From NCBI GenBank assembly GCA_026168455.1, contig CM047425.1, forward strand, positions 96,537,580 through 96,601,579: 64,000 nucleotides of DNA. Direction: 5' to 3'. This DNA comes from Theocolax elegans (lineage: Eukaryota > Arthropoda > Insecta > Hymenoptera > Cerocephalidae). This document shows, one piece after another, positions 1 to 14,700 of the stretch. The translations under genes and the position numbers were made by a program. The first letter of the stretch is position 1, and each line of letters begins with the position of its first letter. The notes below the pieces were generated by a model. It did no database searches. It saw only the letters and a list, made by a program, of their open reading frames with translations, and was not told the DNA's origin.

Positions 1-3000
1 GTAAAATTTTCTCTCACCACCTAATAAAAATAAATCTTGATTGAACCAACAACACGAGACCAACCCTCGCGTAACGCACCAAATTTCGAAAGTCGAGAAA
101 GAAAAAACTGAGAAGCTCATCGATCGCGGGATAGTCGTTATGGGGCGCGCGCTCGCCTTTTCACGTTTAATAACTATTAGTTGAGAGAGTAAGTAAGATA
201 GAGAGAGAAACAGAAAGAGGGAGAGAGAGAGAGAGAGAGAGAGCGAGACGGAGACAAGGACAAGAAAACGGCGAAGGGTGCGTTTGCGCTCCAGCAGATG
301 TTTTCCTATTGTCATGCTAAGGCGGCCGCGTCGACGTAACGTCTTTTACGTCGAGTCCCCGCGTACGTGAGAGCCCTGTATATAACGTATATATGATGTA
401 TATATGTACGTACCTACTTGCAACAAGTTTACCGTTGCTTTGAAGCTTTAAATTTTATTCGGGACTATTTATGCTAATTTTTAGCAAAGATCGACCTGAT
501 TTTTTCATTGCTTCGTTAGTTCGCAACCAAAAATTTTTTTCATGAATAAAAAGAGGGCACGTTTTTTGTTACATTTTATCACATTGTTTAATAATGACAT
601 TGTATTATATTATATTTCTATTTCTTTCAAATTTCATTGTTACGTTAATTTCAGATCAGGAATCTTTGGCAAACTCAGTTAGAACTCCTAAATTAATAGT
701 TCTTAAATTTATTGATGTAAAACTTGTTGATACTATTTGCCAATGCACGCATGCTCTAAAAATTGTATATCAACATTACTTATAATTTAGCAGTAATAAT
801 TCGTACTGCAAGTGTATACAGTCCTGTAAAAATTAAATTTTATAAAGTTTATATTTTCTAAATTTATTTAATATTTGTTATTTTTCAAAATGTTTATACA
901 ATGTCTTTGTAGATATCGATGATTTTAAAACTTTATATACTTACAATGCTAAAAATTTTATGCTTAATCATATAGAATAAAAAAGATATTTTCAAATGAA
1001 ATGGTGGATTCACATTTTTTGTCCCATTAACTTTTACGGCAGATGCTCTTTTAAACTTGTCTATATACCAAGAGTGGTGCGACACTTACTTGTAGTGGTT
1101 TCAACACTGTCACCTATGACATTTCCTACGAGTCACGAGACTAGAGAAACGATTTGTTGTCAAAACCCAAAAAAACGAAACTTAATGATTGTTTCGTAAT
1201 GGGAAAAATAGTGCTAGGTCTTACGTAATACATCATTTTCTTTCGATTTAATAGAAAATAATGGGGACGATTCAGATTTAGTGATTCCAGTCCGACTAGA
1301 CGTAGCGATAGTTGATGAGCTTTGCACATGACATTTTGATTGAATTTGAACTACATAAAAAAATCTGTATATAAAAAAATTGTGGTTCGTATGTCGAACA
1401 TGAATGTAAGTATGGGAGTAAAAAAATTGTTTACGATTAATTAAATATAATCGATTGTACATAAAAAGTGGTTAAATTGCTTGCAGTTGATTTTATAATT
1501 AAATTGCATTTTTGCGCAGTGCAACTAAATTATAAAATAAATTTTAAAAAAATGTAATATATATCGCAATAAATTGTATAAGTGTGGTACCAGTATATTA
1601 TAGTTTGAAGTATTTATGTACAATTGTTTATACAGAATCGATGGTCAATATTTCTGCAAATGTGTAAACGATCGTAAAACGAATGTATGAAAGGTATGAA
1701 TAGAGAACGGTGCCGCGCTTAGGGTTTGGAAAAATATTTAAAATGTATGAAAAATTAGAGCTAATTTCGGGGAGTCGTAAAATCCAGCAGTAAACTATAT
1801 GTAAGTAACGCGTTCACAATAGCTCCCTTGAAAAGTCGGAATGGAAAAAAGGAATCCGTGCAGGAAAGGTAACCCTCGAACAATATTACGGGGGTGAAAT
1901 ATAGAGTATATCGGCTTTTGCGGGTGGACTCGCGAGGATAAGCTCGTAAAAACGCTTAATTCGCGTCGGTATATATCCTGCATCACTCGAACACGTTTAC
2001 GTGTATATAAATATAAAAGCATTTCTCTCGCTCTTTCTCTCTTTCTCTCTTTCTCTCCTTAGGTTCGCGCTTTTGGGGGTCGTAGACGGTGAATAAAAAT
2101 CGCAGCAGCTGCTGTCTCGTTTCCTTCCTCCTTGTAGATGATATAAGGGATCTTGGTTGGGCATTGTGTTATAGGGCACGGGCCAGACTTTTGTTCCTTG
2201 AGTCTATTGTCGTACCGGGACGTCTGGTGCAGCGGGTGACTTCTCCCTCTCTTTTTTTCATTTACTTTTTTTTTCTCTTACCCCCGTTAAGAAATCAGCT
2301 ATATGTAGGGGGAGGACAAGAAAGATGCAAGCTAAATCGACTGCGGCTGCTACCGATTCAACGCCTCGAATTACAAGTCATCGAATCGAGAGACCGAATT
2401 TCTTCTTCTCCTCTCTTTTTCTTTCTAAGACTCTGAGGGGGGTTTCAAGTTCAAGGGGGATGAGAGAGAAAGAGAGGTCGTTACCTTTTTCTTACCTTAT
2501 GGCTAGTGACTTTTCAATGCGACGATCGAGTGGACACGCGTATGCATATGTTTTGAATAATACATTCGTGAGGCAAGACTGACTTATACCTTCCTAACGG
2601 ACAAAAAGAAATTTATTCACTTGGTTTTTGAGAACGTTATTTTAAAGCGGTTTGCTCTCTACGCTCCAATTACTCGCAATATTCTGTTTTTCACTTTAGG
2701 ACGCTTATTTATGTTGGTAAACCGTGCAATTAATAATTAAATGTTATTACTATAGTAATTAGAATACGTGAAAAGGTAGGTTTACCATATCAATGTTTAT
2801 TAATCATCAAACTTTACCAATCTAAGATTACCACAAATAATTTTATTTTAAATGATAAAGATATTATAGAATTCATGTAGAATTCATATCTTAGAATTGT
2901 TCAGTATTAGTTTCGCATAAAGGTGTAAATATTCGATAAACGTATTACTTGGTGGAAACATTTTATATAAAATGAAAAGATGATTCAGAAACTTAAATTG

Positions 3001-6000
3001 CATTACAATAAAAATGAAGTATGATATGATAATAAAGATCTTACGAAATATAGACATAAAATCAAATGTGCATATGGTAATACGTATGAAGTACTGTATA
3101 GAAATAAATAAATTCCAAGGATAATTTCAAACCCACAAGATGAATATACAAGATTAAGCCAGCAGAATAAGTAAAACGGTGTTTTCTTTCTACCTAACAA
3201 AAGTCCCATACCAGAGATCAAGAAGAAAAATCGAAAATCCCTGAAAAAAATGCCTATAGCGTATCATCGTCGTCATCATCGTATCCGGGCAATAACAAGG
3301 TATAACGCGCGAAGAGCCTCCCGCGTCACGAAAGAAAAATACTTAATGTATGGGATAGAGAGAGAGAGAGGGAAGGGGGGGGGAGAGGCACGCATATACA
3401 TATATTACATATATATATATATAGGGGGAGTATATAAGAAAAGTCTTGGAGGCGCATATGTCGCGATGTCGAAGAAAACAGTCGCGTGGCAGGCACACCT
3501 GCGCTTTCGGGGTTGGTTGCGTCTGCAGTGCCGCCTTAAGAATCGTTCGTATACGCTTCTCCCCACTTCTTGGTGAAGAGTAAGAAACACCTGGTGCACG
3601 TGCGCAACGTCGTGGGGTAGCCTACATAATATAACGAGAGGCGAGCCAAGAAAATTGAATAGAACCAACCGATCGAGGGGTGCAGGGTCAAGGCGAAGTC
3701 ATTAAATCGCTCGCGCGCGCGACACCTGGCACGCGCTCCTGCATCCCCACTCTAATAGATCGCGTCAAGAGCAAGCTTGCTACCGATCCCCATATACCCG
3801 CTCTTCCTTTAAAGAAATTTTCCAAACGAGAGGCCGTTGGTCATCCGATTGACCGTTTATACCATTTGGAAAATTTACGATCCCTCGGCTACTGTAATGG
3901 AGTAATCGCGAGAAACGCGAGATAATCGACAAGTTTCACGCCAGTTTTCTTTATTTATGTCTTCTCCGCGTACACGTCTACGACTATTATAACATTTTAC
4001 GAGCCGAGCTTTTCTTCGAGTGCTTTGAGAGTTGGTTACTTTGTCGAAAGGGATTCGTCTCTAATTGGAACTGTACCGCGTGATTTGAAACGATTTTATA
4101 TAGAAAACAATTTTATGGACGTTTTAGTGGTAAACCTTCTCTGATTTATATATGTATACACGTATCGAATATTTTGGTACTTGGTTAAGTAGTAAAACCA
4201 GTGTTCACTTTCTATTGTATAACTCCTTTCTCTCATTTTCTAGATCCGTTCATTCAATTATATCTAATCTAAGCTCTAATTATTTTATAATATATTGATA
4301 ATAGTACAAATCCTTAAAAATTAATATTAATAAATAAAATTATTTATATTTAAATAAAAATAAAAATTAATTATATAACTAATACATTTTTTAGTTAATA
4401 TTTTTTAAAATTTGTTCAAATATTTTAGTATATCATTTTTTAATGAACGAAAGACGTTGGTATAGTAAGCGATTAAAATTTTTTTGATATCCGCGAAAAT
4501 ATTTAATTTAAATTATAAGTCTGGAAATTATATATTAAATATAATATATTTATATAAATATCACCAGTATATGTAAAAATATGAAGTTCTATTTTCTTAT
4601 AATTGAATGTGTTGCACAATAATTCGTATACTTTGATACAAAAATTATAAAAAAAAAAGTCATGTATATCATTACTACTTACTATCATTCATGTAAGAAA
4701 AGCAATTCTCTTTTTGTATACAGTTACCGTTATAAAAATTAAATTTATTTGTTCGCTGAAAATTAAGATATATTTTGTACATGTATAAAATTTAATATTA
4801 GATCATTAAAATTCATGCATCAACGGAAAACGTCTCAAAAAATATGTATATCGAAATAAAACTGAGAAATTGATGGTATTACCGAGCTAAAAAAGCATAG
4901 TAAAAATTTTTTCAACAAAATTTTGTTACTCCTCTGGTCTAGAATAAAATACGTGTAAAAGTACATCCATCCGAAAAGTAAAATATGCCACTGAGAGAAA
5001 GATGAAAAAAAAAATCCGAATCCCGTTTCTGAAGCCATAAATCGCTTAAGGATATGTCGACCCCTGGTCTAGTCATTCGGGACATTTAAAAGATAGTAGA
5101 AAAATCGCGTCATCCCTAACGTATATATACTAAGAGGCGTGCGCGAGCGGATTGGCCAAGCCGTATATAGAAGATCGAGCAAACACGCTCTCCCTTTCAT
5201 TCGTCACCCCCCGAAGGAGCATCGATCGTGCAACGTATATATACATCACACACATATGTATATATACACACGCGACGAATAGTCCGTTGAAAAACCGTCT
5301 TGCTTCTATATAACCGTCTTAAACATAAGGCGGAGTCTCCTTCGAGTTCAGGTAAACTTACGTATATAGCTCATTATTTTTAACCGGCGCGTGCTGTACG
5401 CGTGCGACCCACTCGCCCCTCTCGTGCGGGCGGTCACTTCTTCCTTTTTCAGCGTAGGGGGAGATCAAGACGAATAAGTATTCGATCATGTAATATACAT
5501 TGCATTTGCATTTCTATTCACTTTTCTCGTGACCGTTTAGTACGTATACGTTTCATCCGCGTTTCAGTTCACGGGGTTTGCACCAACTGTTGCGTTTATA
5601 TATGTATGTATTCGTTACGTATGCGCGCGATATCTACTAACGATCAGACTTGTATCTGGGATGTATCTCGATTGTTTTTGATAATTAAGATCATTACAGT
5701 ACGCTGTTTAATTATATTACATTTGATTGATCCACTAATATACCATGTAAAAGAATTGTTAATGATCCAATGGATTTTATTTTATTGATCTTCGGTATAT
5801 ATATATATATATATAGTAATCTTAATTATTAGATAATCGATTTATGCTTATTTCTTTATATACACTGTTCCCTTTCATTATTATTCTGAGTCAGTATGTT
5901 GAATTTATAAATATAACTATTCGACAGCCAAATAATTGTATAAATAATCAAGTTTCGAGAATAGTCGTCGATGGAAGTAATTTCGATAAAAATTGTCAAA

Positions 6001-6599
6001 GCTAAACGACGAACCATAAATGTGGATAGCCATCCAAACTTTAACGGTACGCGTTTTTTTTTTCAACGTTTGCAACTTGGGCGGTATTCGCACTCAGTGT
6101 GATTCAGTAGAAAGCGTATAATGTTTATTAGCTATTTTGAGTGTGTATACGGGGCATTTGAGTAATGGAATTTTATTAGGGAAGTGCCAGGCATCGCGAT
6201 TCGAGTTTTAATGGGAGCAGGTTTCTTTTGTGATGCAGTTTAGGTTTTGACTTCGCTTTTTTTGCTGCTCGATCCTCTCTTCGAAATTTAATTACTCTGC
6301 ATAGGTTTCGAATCGTGCAAGTCGGTATCCTTTGCTTCATATTTATGAGCTTTCGACTAATTACACTTTTTAAACTTCAGGGATTGTATAATGGATTTAC
6401 ATTGAGATTTGTCTGTACTTCTTTGAAAGGGGTGTCAAAGTAGTAGCCCCTTGGCTTTGGTACCATTTTTGGCAGACTCGTGTTGTCGTGAATATTTCAT
6501 GGGTAATTATTCGTACAAAAAGCGTCTTTGATTTGTCACTTTTTGTAATCTAATTTCTTCAATGCAACACTGATAAATGTTGAATTTTTTTTGTAAGAG
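1..6599. other. Gene-poor region, left edge
   Basis: I see no supportable exon. Apparent open frames are short, AT- or GA-driven and match nothing I recognise. The stretch mixes CpG-rich patches (for example around 300-370 and 5380-5460) with very AT-rich DNA (for example 4240-4460). There is a GA run near 220-243 and short TA runs near 3411-3423 and 5796-5815. Confidence 0.5.
220..243. repeat. (GA)n microsatellite
   Basis: This is an uninterrupted GA run within a longer purine-rich stretch from about 197 to 280. Confidence 0.85.
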
Positions 6600-6992
6600 T
6601 ACCGTCACATACCCAATTGTTGATCATGAACCAATTTCTGATCAGTGTATTATTTCAATAAAATAATAATATTTACATAAATCTAAACGTTGCTACCCAC
6701 AATTTGAAGGTTAAACAATCAATAATTGGTTAGTAGACTTAAATAGAAAGTGGTATATGTACCGAAAATTTACTGATCAGAAATTGGTACTTCCCGCTTT
6801 TTTTTCTTAGATTGTTGCTTACTTTAAAAATGGCAGCTATTTTGTTTTTCTGAGATGGCTAAAAGGAAGTTTAATACTTATACTTTCTGCATGCGTCAAA
6901 GTGTATACAATTATTAGTCATTTTAACATAAAATTATTCTATGAACGTACAGATTTGCCTTAATTGATCAACAATTGGGTATGTGACGGTAT
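6600..6992. mobile_element. Small non-autonomous element with 25-bp terminal inverted repeats and TA flanks
   Basis: A perfect inverted repeat is formed by 6600-6626 and 6966-6992. The outermost bases are TA on both sides, so the element proper may be 6602-6990 with a TA target duplication. A second nested inverted repeat pairs about 6629-6645 with 6773-6788. The interior is AT-rich with no coding capacity. Size, inverted termini and TA flanks fit a MITE of the Tc1/mariner superfamily, but no family-specific terminus was recognised. Confidence 0.6.
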
Positions 6993-9794
6993 ATTGAAAC
7001 GTTGAATACGTTCATACGAACAAATGTAAAAATAGTAAATGATATGAAGCGACATAACTATACATTGATTAAATTCATTAACACCGGTTTGTAATAGATA
7101 CTTGTAAATTGATGCGATAATTATATGAATGTGAATGAACGAATGATAATTATTATATATATACATAGTTTTATCTGCGCAAACTTTGCACTTTGTATCG
7201 GTCAAATCGATACGTATATGTTTTTTGTCAAACTCACGAACTGACTAATGCGATTCGAAGAATGGCGAGGAATTATTGTCAAGATTTCTCACGATGTAAA
7301 GAAGCTGAGACGGTATAAGGTCTTATATTTAACCTCGATAAGAAGGAACGTTGATAACGTCTCGTGGAAAATCCAACGGAGTCTGCAGCCACGCTCAGGC
7401 TTATTTATTTGGAAATAATTTGAGAAAAATAAGTGGCTAGACCACTTGTTGTTGTCCTAAGGCGGACATCTTTAAAGGTCTCTAGTTGCCGACGTATACC
7501 GAGAAATTTTTGCTCCTAGGCTATGAACGCATCCCACGCTTATCTCGACCATACGCCCATCCATCAACACGACGTACAGCTTCCTGAGGTTCTTCTTAAA
7601 TAAGACCTACCTCGAAGTTGTTTGTTCTCGTTAATTTCAGTATTACTTGAATTTACAAATTTTCGGTGTTGTTTCGTTATCGAAAATTAACTACAAAAAT
7701 GCAATATGTAAATCTATATAGTAAAATAAAATGAAACACTGTGCGTTAAAGTAAGAGTAATGAATCATTAGGAAGTCCCTGTCGTCAAATTTTATCTTGC
7801 AATTCAAATTTTAACAGATAACTTTCACGTTTACTCGAAAAAGTCTGTGAATCCAAGAATGCATCAACCTGATAAGAGAATTCAGTATATACATTCATCT
7901 ATCGTATTATTGAATGAAACTCGGTCATATAACTCTTAAACGAATCATCGCGTGTTCTTTGATATATTTTTAAATTGCATCATAGTGAGCTCCAAAAAAG
8001 TTAAAAGCGAAAAAATAAACATATGTGGAGCAGAGAATGAAAGAGAAAGAGAGCAAATTAATTTTCCTTCTCTCGTTCTTACCTTTTTTTCGACCTCGTA
8101 TAGTGTCTCCCTCCATACGGTCTCTCTTGAATGAACTTTATCCTTATGAACGGACGGACGTCGATCGTCATGAGATCACGTTATATTTGCCAGTTCCGCT
8201 CGCAACGGCGGTTCCCTTATCATCCCGGGCTCAGCTGTTTGCCTGTACGAGTATAGCCGCGATTCTCGGAAGATCACCATAAAAATATCGCGCAGGATGC
8301 GGACGTTCACTCTCTTTCTCTCTCTCTTTCTCACTCTCTCTCTCTCATTTTTTTTATTCCCGGATACTCTCTTTTATTAAGCAAGATTTTGCATTTTATG
8401 TAGAAAACTACGAAAAATTGAAATAAATTTTATTGAAAAAATTAGAGATGGCGTTTTTAATGGTTGGACATTATGCATCTATAATAGAGTAATGCCGAAG
8501 AGGGGGGATCTTGGGAATCGTAGTTAACGACAGTTTTACCACGGGAAAATGACCAGTCGAATAGATTTGTATATATCCGGGCGCCCTCATAAATCAAATT
8601 TCGCTGGATTTTCATTAAGCGTATACGGTTTACCTATATGGTGACCTCGCTTATTCATCCCTGAAATTGATCATTTGTGTGTTTCATTCGGTGCTCACTT
8701 GATTTTACTAAAGTTCGATGAAAAGAATTGCTAATGGTTTTACAGATTATACAAATTCACGAGGCGTTATATGTACGCACCTAAACTTTTCAACAACTTG
8801 GTATGGTTTAACGTGTTTTCAGTTACAAATGCATCTCAAACATACTGACGGTCGTTAAATCATTAAAATCTATTATTGTACATATTCAAACAGTCATTTT
8901 TTTTTATAAATTATAAATGAATCGTTTTGTAAAAAGAGATTAATTAGCTTTTTTGAACGTTACTGCATATGTAACGCACATATAACACAATTATTTAATT
9001 TAAAGTGTCATCGTAACAATTTAACGTACGTTACATTAAATATTAATAAAATACAATACTTGGGTATTACGAGTAATCTATGTTGTTTCACGATGTCATC
9101 GAATTTAATGTAACGTGTAGCACAACTATAGATAATAATTACGAATTATCGTTACATCCTTTACTTCTTCGCATATACTTACAAAATCATTGTGTTTAAA
9201 AAATATTGTCCAATGAATGTCGTGCAATTTCTTGGTTCACCGAAGTTACTGATTGTACAACATGATGTTTTAAAAAAACTTTCAATATTTAATTATGTGT
9301 AATTTGAAGTATTATCTTTACGCATAGGAAATAAAACTATTTATTATCAATATTTTTGTATATATTACAATATTAGTAAATTTATATTCATAATTGTCGT
9401 GTCCTTTAAAGAAAATCTAATCTAACAACTTGTTAAACAAATTTTTCGACAGAAATTCAAAGTAAGAACATTAAACTTTTTTTTGGAATAACGAGAAACT
9501 AAAAATCTACTAAAAGAATGTTTACGAAGAAGAAGCGACATCTCTCAAGTACCAGCGCGCGAAGTGGCAAACTCGCGCGCAAAATCCGCATGCCGAGTAC
9601 AAAAGCCCGCCAAAGAAGAAAGAGTGTAGAGGACGAGGAAAAGCTAAGGAAGGAATAAGTAAGGAATAAAAAAAGGAGAAGCATTGGCTTGGCGCAAGCG
9701 CAAAAATGCGCTCGCGTCTACTTCGAAACCGCAAGTTCCCGCGCAGCTATTACGATTTAGTAGCGTGTGTGCTCTGTGTGTATGCGTATACGAA

Positions 9795-9842
9795 CACACA
9801 TACACGCGCGCACACACACACACGCACGTATGTATGTGTATA
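9795..9842. repeat. Mixed (CA)n/(CG)n/(TG)n purine-pyrimidine tract
   Basis: This is a compound tract of alternating CA, CG and GTAT units. Open frames across it encode only repetitive His/Thr or Val/Cys peptides and are not treated as genes. Confidence 0.8.
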
Positions 9843-10885
9843 TAATTACGAAGGTACACACGTGAGCTTCTCGCGACCGATGACCGCCAGGACGAAGCGT
9901 ATTAAAGTCGGTATGGTCTGCGTTTTTATCGTTAAATTTGCACGGTCCCATAAACATCGCCCGCAAAAGCTCCGCGGTTATAACAATGAGGGGCCAGTCA
10001 AACTTTCACCACGCGCGCATTCCGCGCCGCCTGCTACGATCGATTCTCGATTGTTTTTTTCTTCATCTTCTCGAAGGTTTTATATGCACGCGTGCACTCG
10101 TACGCGTTTTGATTTTTTGGATCGCATTACACACGACACTTGGGAATTAGGTGTTAGAGAATATTTTACTTGCTAGATTGAAAGCTACTGTATACAGCTA
10201 GCTTTCTACTAAAAAAAATTGTATACAAAACAACTTATAATCGTGCACGAATGGTGTGGGGAGGTGAAATAAGTAGTAAAATATTTATGTTTAGGAAGTA
10301 ATTGTACTGTAAGTAAAAGAAGAAAGCTCGATACCAGCTGCGAAAAGGATAAGGTCAAGGTATATAGTGAGAAAAGAAAGCGATTCGAAGGACGAGCGGT
10401 CGTTAATTAGCATTAGACAGTGTTGAGTAAGTCATATGGGGTGCACGTTGAAAGGTATAGAAAGGATCGCAAGCTCGACTCAGAGAATTGGTTAATAAGA
10501 AACGCCCCCGTAAGGATCGGAGAGCGGTAAAGATCTCGTTGCCGCGACCGAGGAGGCTCATCCGTATTAACGCGCTCTAATGCCGGAGTTTTGTAAACAG
10601 GAAGCTACGGCCATTCGTCAAAAGATGAAGAAAAAGAAAGCGCGAGCGAGCGAGCGGACGAACGATCGAGGATAGGAGGGAGAGACTACGGCTCTCTCAA
10701 GGACAGATTAAAAATCGCGCGCTCTCGCAGGTTGTCGGGACCATTGACTCTAAGGGATTCCAGATCTCGAGTCGGTTTTCTTGGAAGGGATCTAAGGCCT
10801 CCGGTATATACTCGCAGCGCCACCGCCTAAGCCCCCGAGTTAGAGAGACAAAGAGAAAACTGAGAATTATACACAACGGCACGGT

Positions 10886-10920
10886 ATGTGTGTGTGCGTG
10901 CGTGCGTGTGTGCGTGTGTA
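10886..10920. repeat. (TG)n/(CG)n microsatellite
   Basis: This is an imperfect TG-rich alternating tract of about 35 bp. Confidence 0.8.
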
Positions 10921-11717
10921 CATATATAAAGGAAATAACACGAGGACTCGACGATCCTGGGAATAGCACAATTATTGAACTAAAGGAATCGGGTAACCCA
11001 TCGACCACTCGATTTCTCTCCTTGTTCAACGAGAACAATACCATTCACTTTGCACTAACTCACGATGATATCAACATCTTTGAACATTTAAAATAATCTT
11101 TTTTCATTTCGTTTCATCAATAGCGTATGCATCATGCGTTTATAACAATGCTCTTGTACACTGTAGCACTTGACTTGGTTCCTAGAGAATCTTGCGTCGC
11201 CACAGTATTTAGTTATTTTTCTTGTAATTCAGTACATTCGTACTACAAGTCTGACTATAGATTCTGCAACTACTCGTAGAACGGTATAATCGTAAAAATT
11301 CCTATTAGAACGAACGAACGTCAACGGGTTTCCTACAATTAATGGTCGAATAACGCATGGTTTGTATTTTAACGGGGCCATGTAACGACCAGTTTGACAA
11401 AACAAAACTAAAATAACGTCGGTCAGGCGTGAACCATCTGTATGAAGTCGTTGGCGCATTTCATTATGTAATTAATTAACTCAATTCCGTATAAGCAATT
11501 AGTAGCGGGAGGAAGAAATTTTTCAAGAGAGTGTACGTACATATCCGAAAGGGAGCGAAGGAAACGAAGAAATAGTTAAAACGACGGGCAAATCCTCTCT
11601 TTGTTTGATGATGCGGTTGACAATGCGAAACGAGTTGCTCCATTGAGACAATTGGCAATTTTCGACGCCGAATATCCGTCGGAAGCATCGTAACGTCCAC
11701 GACGTTTTTTTTCTACT

Positions 11718-11718
<1 letters not shown>

Positions 11719-11758
<40 letters not shown>
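11719..11758. repeat. (CT)n microsatellite
   Basis: This is an uninterrupted CT run of about 40 bp. It makes an Arg-Glu repeat in an antisense frame, which should not be read as protein. Confidence 0.9.
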
Positions 11759-11762
<4 letters not shown>

Positions 11763-14700
11763 CTCGTACAATGTATCTAAGCGGTCCTTCTTCGTCCTAT
11801 ATGTATACCCATACAGGCGAATTATATTATAACTATCTCGGACGATGATCAATCGCAACGCGTGCAGCCCGTCTATAATAAGAGCTAGCCGTTCATTTTT
11901 CAAAGGGATAGACAATCGTCTGTATACATACGATGGACACGTCATTTTTATCTCGTCAGCGTTAAAGTTTTATGGCGTGGTCCACCGAAGCCAAGTTATG
12001 ATTCATCGCATCGCACAGTTCTTTAAATTTTAATATAGGCAAACATTGTTATACTCTCTCCCTTCTACGCTTGTCGTAATAATAATTATAACGATTTCGA
12101 TGTATCATCTTAAGCTATCAAACTATTTAAACAATTTTATTGATATAAGTCGAATTAAAAAAGCTAATAGTATTTTAAGTCAAATTTTAGCAAACAATAT
12201 TTATTGTTATTATTAACTTTAAAGTCAAAATTCAAAATATTTTCTTTACGTAAAATTATGTTAGTTTATAGTTTAATGTAAAGATAATTAGTTTTCTTCT
12301 AATTAGCTGACACATAATTTTTGTATTATTATATATACCGACCGCACTATTAATCATATTATATTTAACGGTATTCTCCTACTGCTAACAAGGAAAACTG
12401 GTTAACTTAAAAAAGGGGCACGCAGTACTGGAAAACTGTCACCCCGTTTATGAAAATGCTACGAGACGGAGAAAAAAAATGATACCCTCGAATCAGCTGA
12501 TCGAGTATAGGAAATTTCGTCACAGGTATCAATTAGAGAGTAAGAACTGTTTTTTTAATTTATAAATATTCGTGCTGCGTATAAATGTATGTAGTTACGT
12601 GTGAATATAGGACCGCATGTAGTAATATAATGTATATATATATGCTTCCTCGACACTACAGACGAATTCATTCGTTAGCAGCTGTCTTCTTATGTATATA
12701 TACCCTTTCTCGTGCTTAGTCTTCCGTTCACAGGCAGAACACTTGGCGCGACGATTTGGCGATTTGGTCATCCTTATCTTTGCGTACGAACCTCTTCGCT
12801 TTCTATACACATGTCATACCGTATATACAGTTATTCAATAAATAATTCTTGTGTAAAAAACTGTAAAATTCTTAAGAGTTCTTTATTTCTGTAAAAGGTT
12901 AAACTCTACAATACAAAAATATATATATTAGTAACGTGTATTAACCAAAGATCATTTTTAATGTATAATTTCATTAAATAATTTTTTATTTTAATACGTT
13001 TATATGCGACGTAAATTTAATAAAGTACGTTTGGTAGATCGCACTTAAACTACACGCCGTAGCACATTTATCCAGTTTCGTAGGAAAAATACCATGTTTC
13101 GAGCGAGAGCAATTTTAAAGATTAATATCTTTCTATCTATCAGTCGTCGGCGCATTGCACCCTGTAAAAAATATATACAGTCACGTACGGGTGGTGGTGT
13201 CTTTTGGTTTAGCGTAGGGAGCACTGACTATATACGATGGCCCTTCGAAAACCGAGGGCCTGCTTCGTTGCTTTTTTGCTCGTCCTACAAAAATTCTTTC
13301 GGCGGTTACCTTTCCTTTTCTAGGAAGCTTTTCCACTTACTTACTATCTATTTAATCCTCCGTTCAGCTGTACACGAGCTATTTTTTCACAATGACCAAG
13401 ATTTTTTTTGACATAGGCAATTTTTTTAAATCAGCGTGTACGTGTGTGCGCTTATTTATTTACATACTGATGCACATTTATGTGTGACACGTTAAGTCGT
13501 TTGTTCATGAATGTAGTTTTGTGCAGCTGAATAATCCAGTACATTGACTTAAACCTTTTCTTTGTGTTATTACAATTGCATTAGTTAATAAACAATCAAA
13601 TTTTTTGTTAATAACTAATTAAAAGACAATTTAAAATTATAACCCCATATGCATGAGAGGTAAAGTAACGGTCAATTAATTGAAATTACTATAATTTTTA
13701 ATTTCATAATAATCATAATAAAATTGGCTAAAATTTGGTATAGTGACTACCTAAGCGTCACTTTGAACGAACCCTTTAAATAGTCAAACACGACTGTCTA
13801 CATTATACAGAGGAGAGTAGCCCTTTAAACCGTTAAGTCAAAACACTCGAATTCCGCATTGAACCGGATCTTTCATTAGAGGGACAAAAATATGACATTA
13901 TAAATACCAGCTGATGTTTTAAGGATAGATGCGTAGTATGGGACACTCCCACAACGACGTTCCCAGGTCTATAAGAAAATAAACATATATTTAGTTAGCG
14001 CATCTCGCGTAATATACGCAACTCATTGGTCGAATTAAAAAAAAAAATTGTCAAAAAGGGTGGGTATATACCGCGACATGTGACGGCATCCATATTCACG
14101 TACGTACACGAGACGTGTACCTTTATCAACGCAGTATATACAAACGATAGAATCGCTTCCCACGTGAAAACCCGTTGACGTAAATTATACACAGGAGCAC
14201 GAGCACGCACCATCTGGGCTTATCCGATTTCATTAGCGAATTATTCAAGGGTTTGCCGTGAACTAAATACCGATACAGCATTGTGACTTCGAGTGAAAAA
14301 ACAATATCCATTTCCGGATTTGACTTTTGATTGGGTATAGGTGTACAACGGGAATTGCAGTTTTACGCGCTAGTATCTAAACGTAATACTTATTGCACGT
14401 GCTGCAAAGGGGTTACGCGTTCAAGGAAGAAAACGATAATTATCACGTTTAACGTTCTTTTTTCGATCCAAGCGGTAAGATATTGTATGGTAAATTTAGT
14501 ACTAAGGGAACGTTAAATTTACTATGCTTTAAGTTCGAATTGCAAATATTGTTGTGTATTTTAATTTACCGTGTTCGGCTCGAAGATACTGGGTCTCTTT
14601 AAATAACATGAGTATTTTGGTGGTAAAAAAGAGGGTGTTTAAACAGCAGACGTTATACGTAGATCATTGAATTAGATGAACGAAGTAACCCTATTTTTTT

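Noticed and set aside
3680..3925. 81-codon frame that looks less repetitive than its neighbours
   Set aside because: No recognisable motif, no splice partners and no conserved-looking block.
9706..10176. Open frame of 156 codons on the + strand
   Set aside because: Its core is the CA/CG microsatellite and several frames on both strands are open at once, as expected for repeat DNA.
11523..11945. Antisense frame with an Arg-Glu repeat
   Set aside because: The repeat is simply the translation of the CT microsatellite at 11719-11758.
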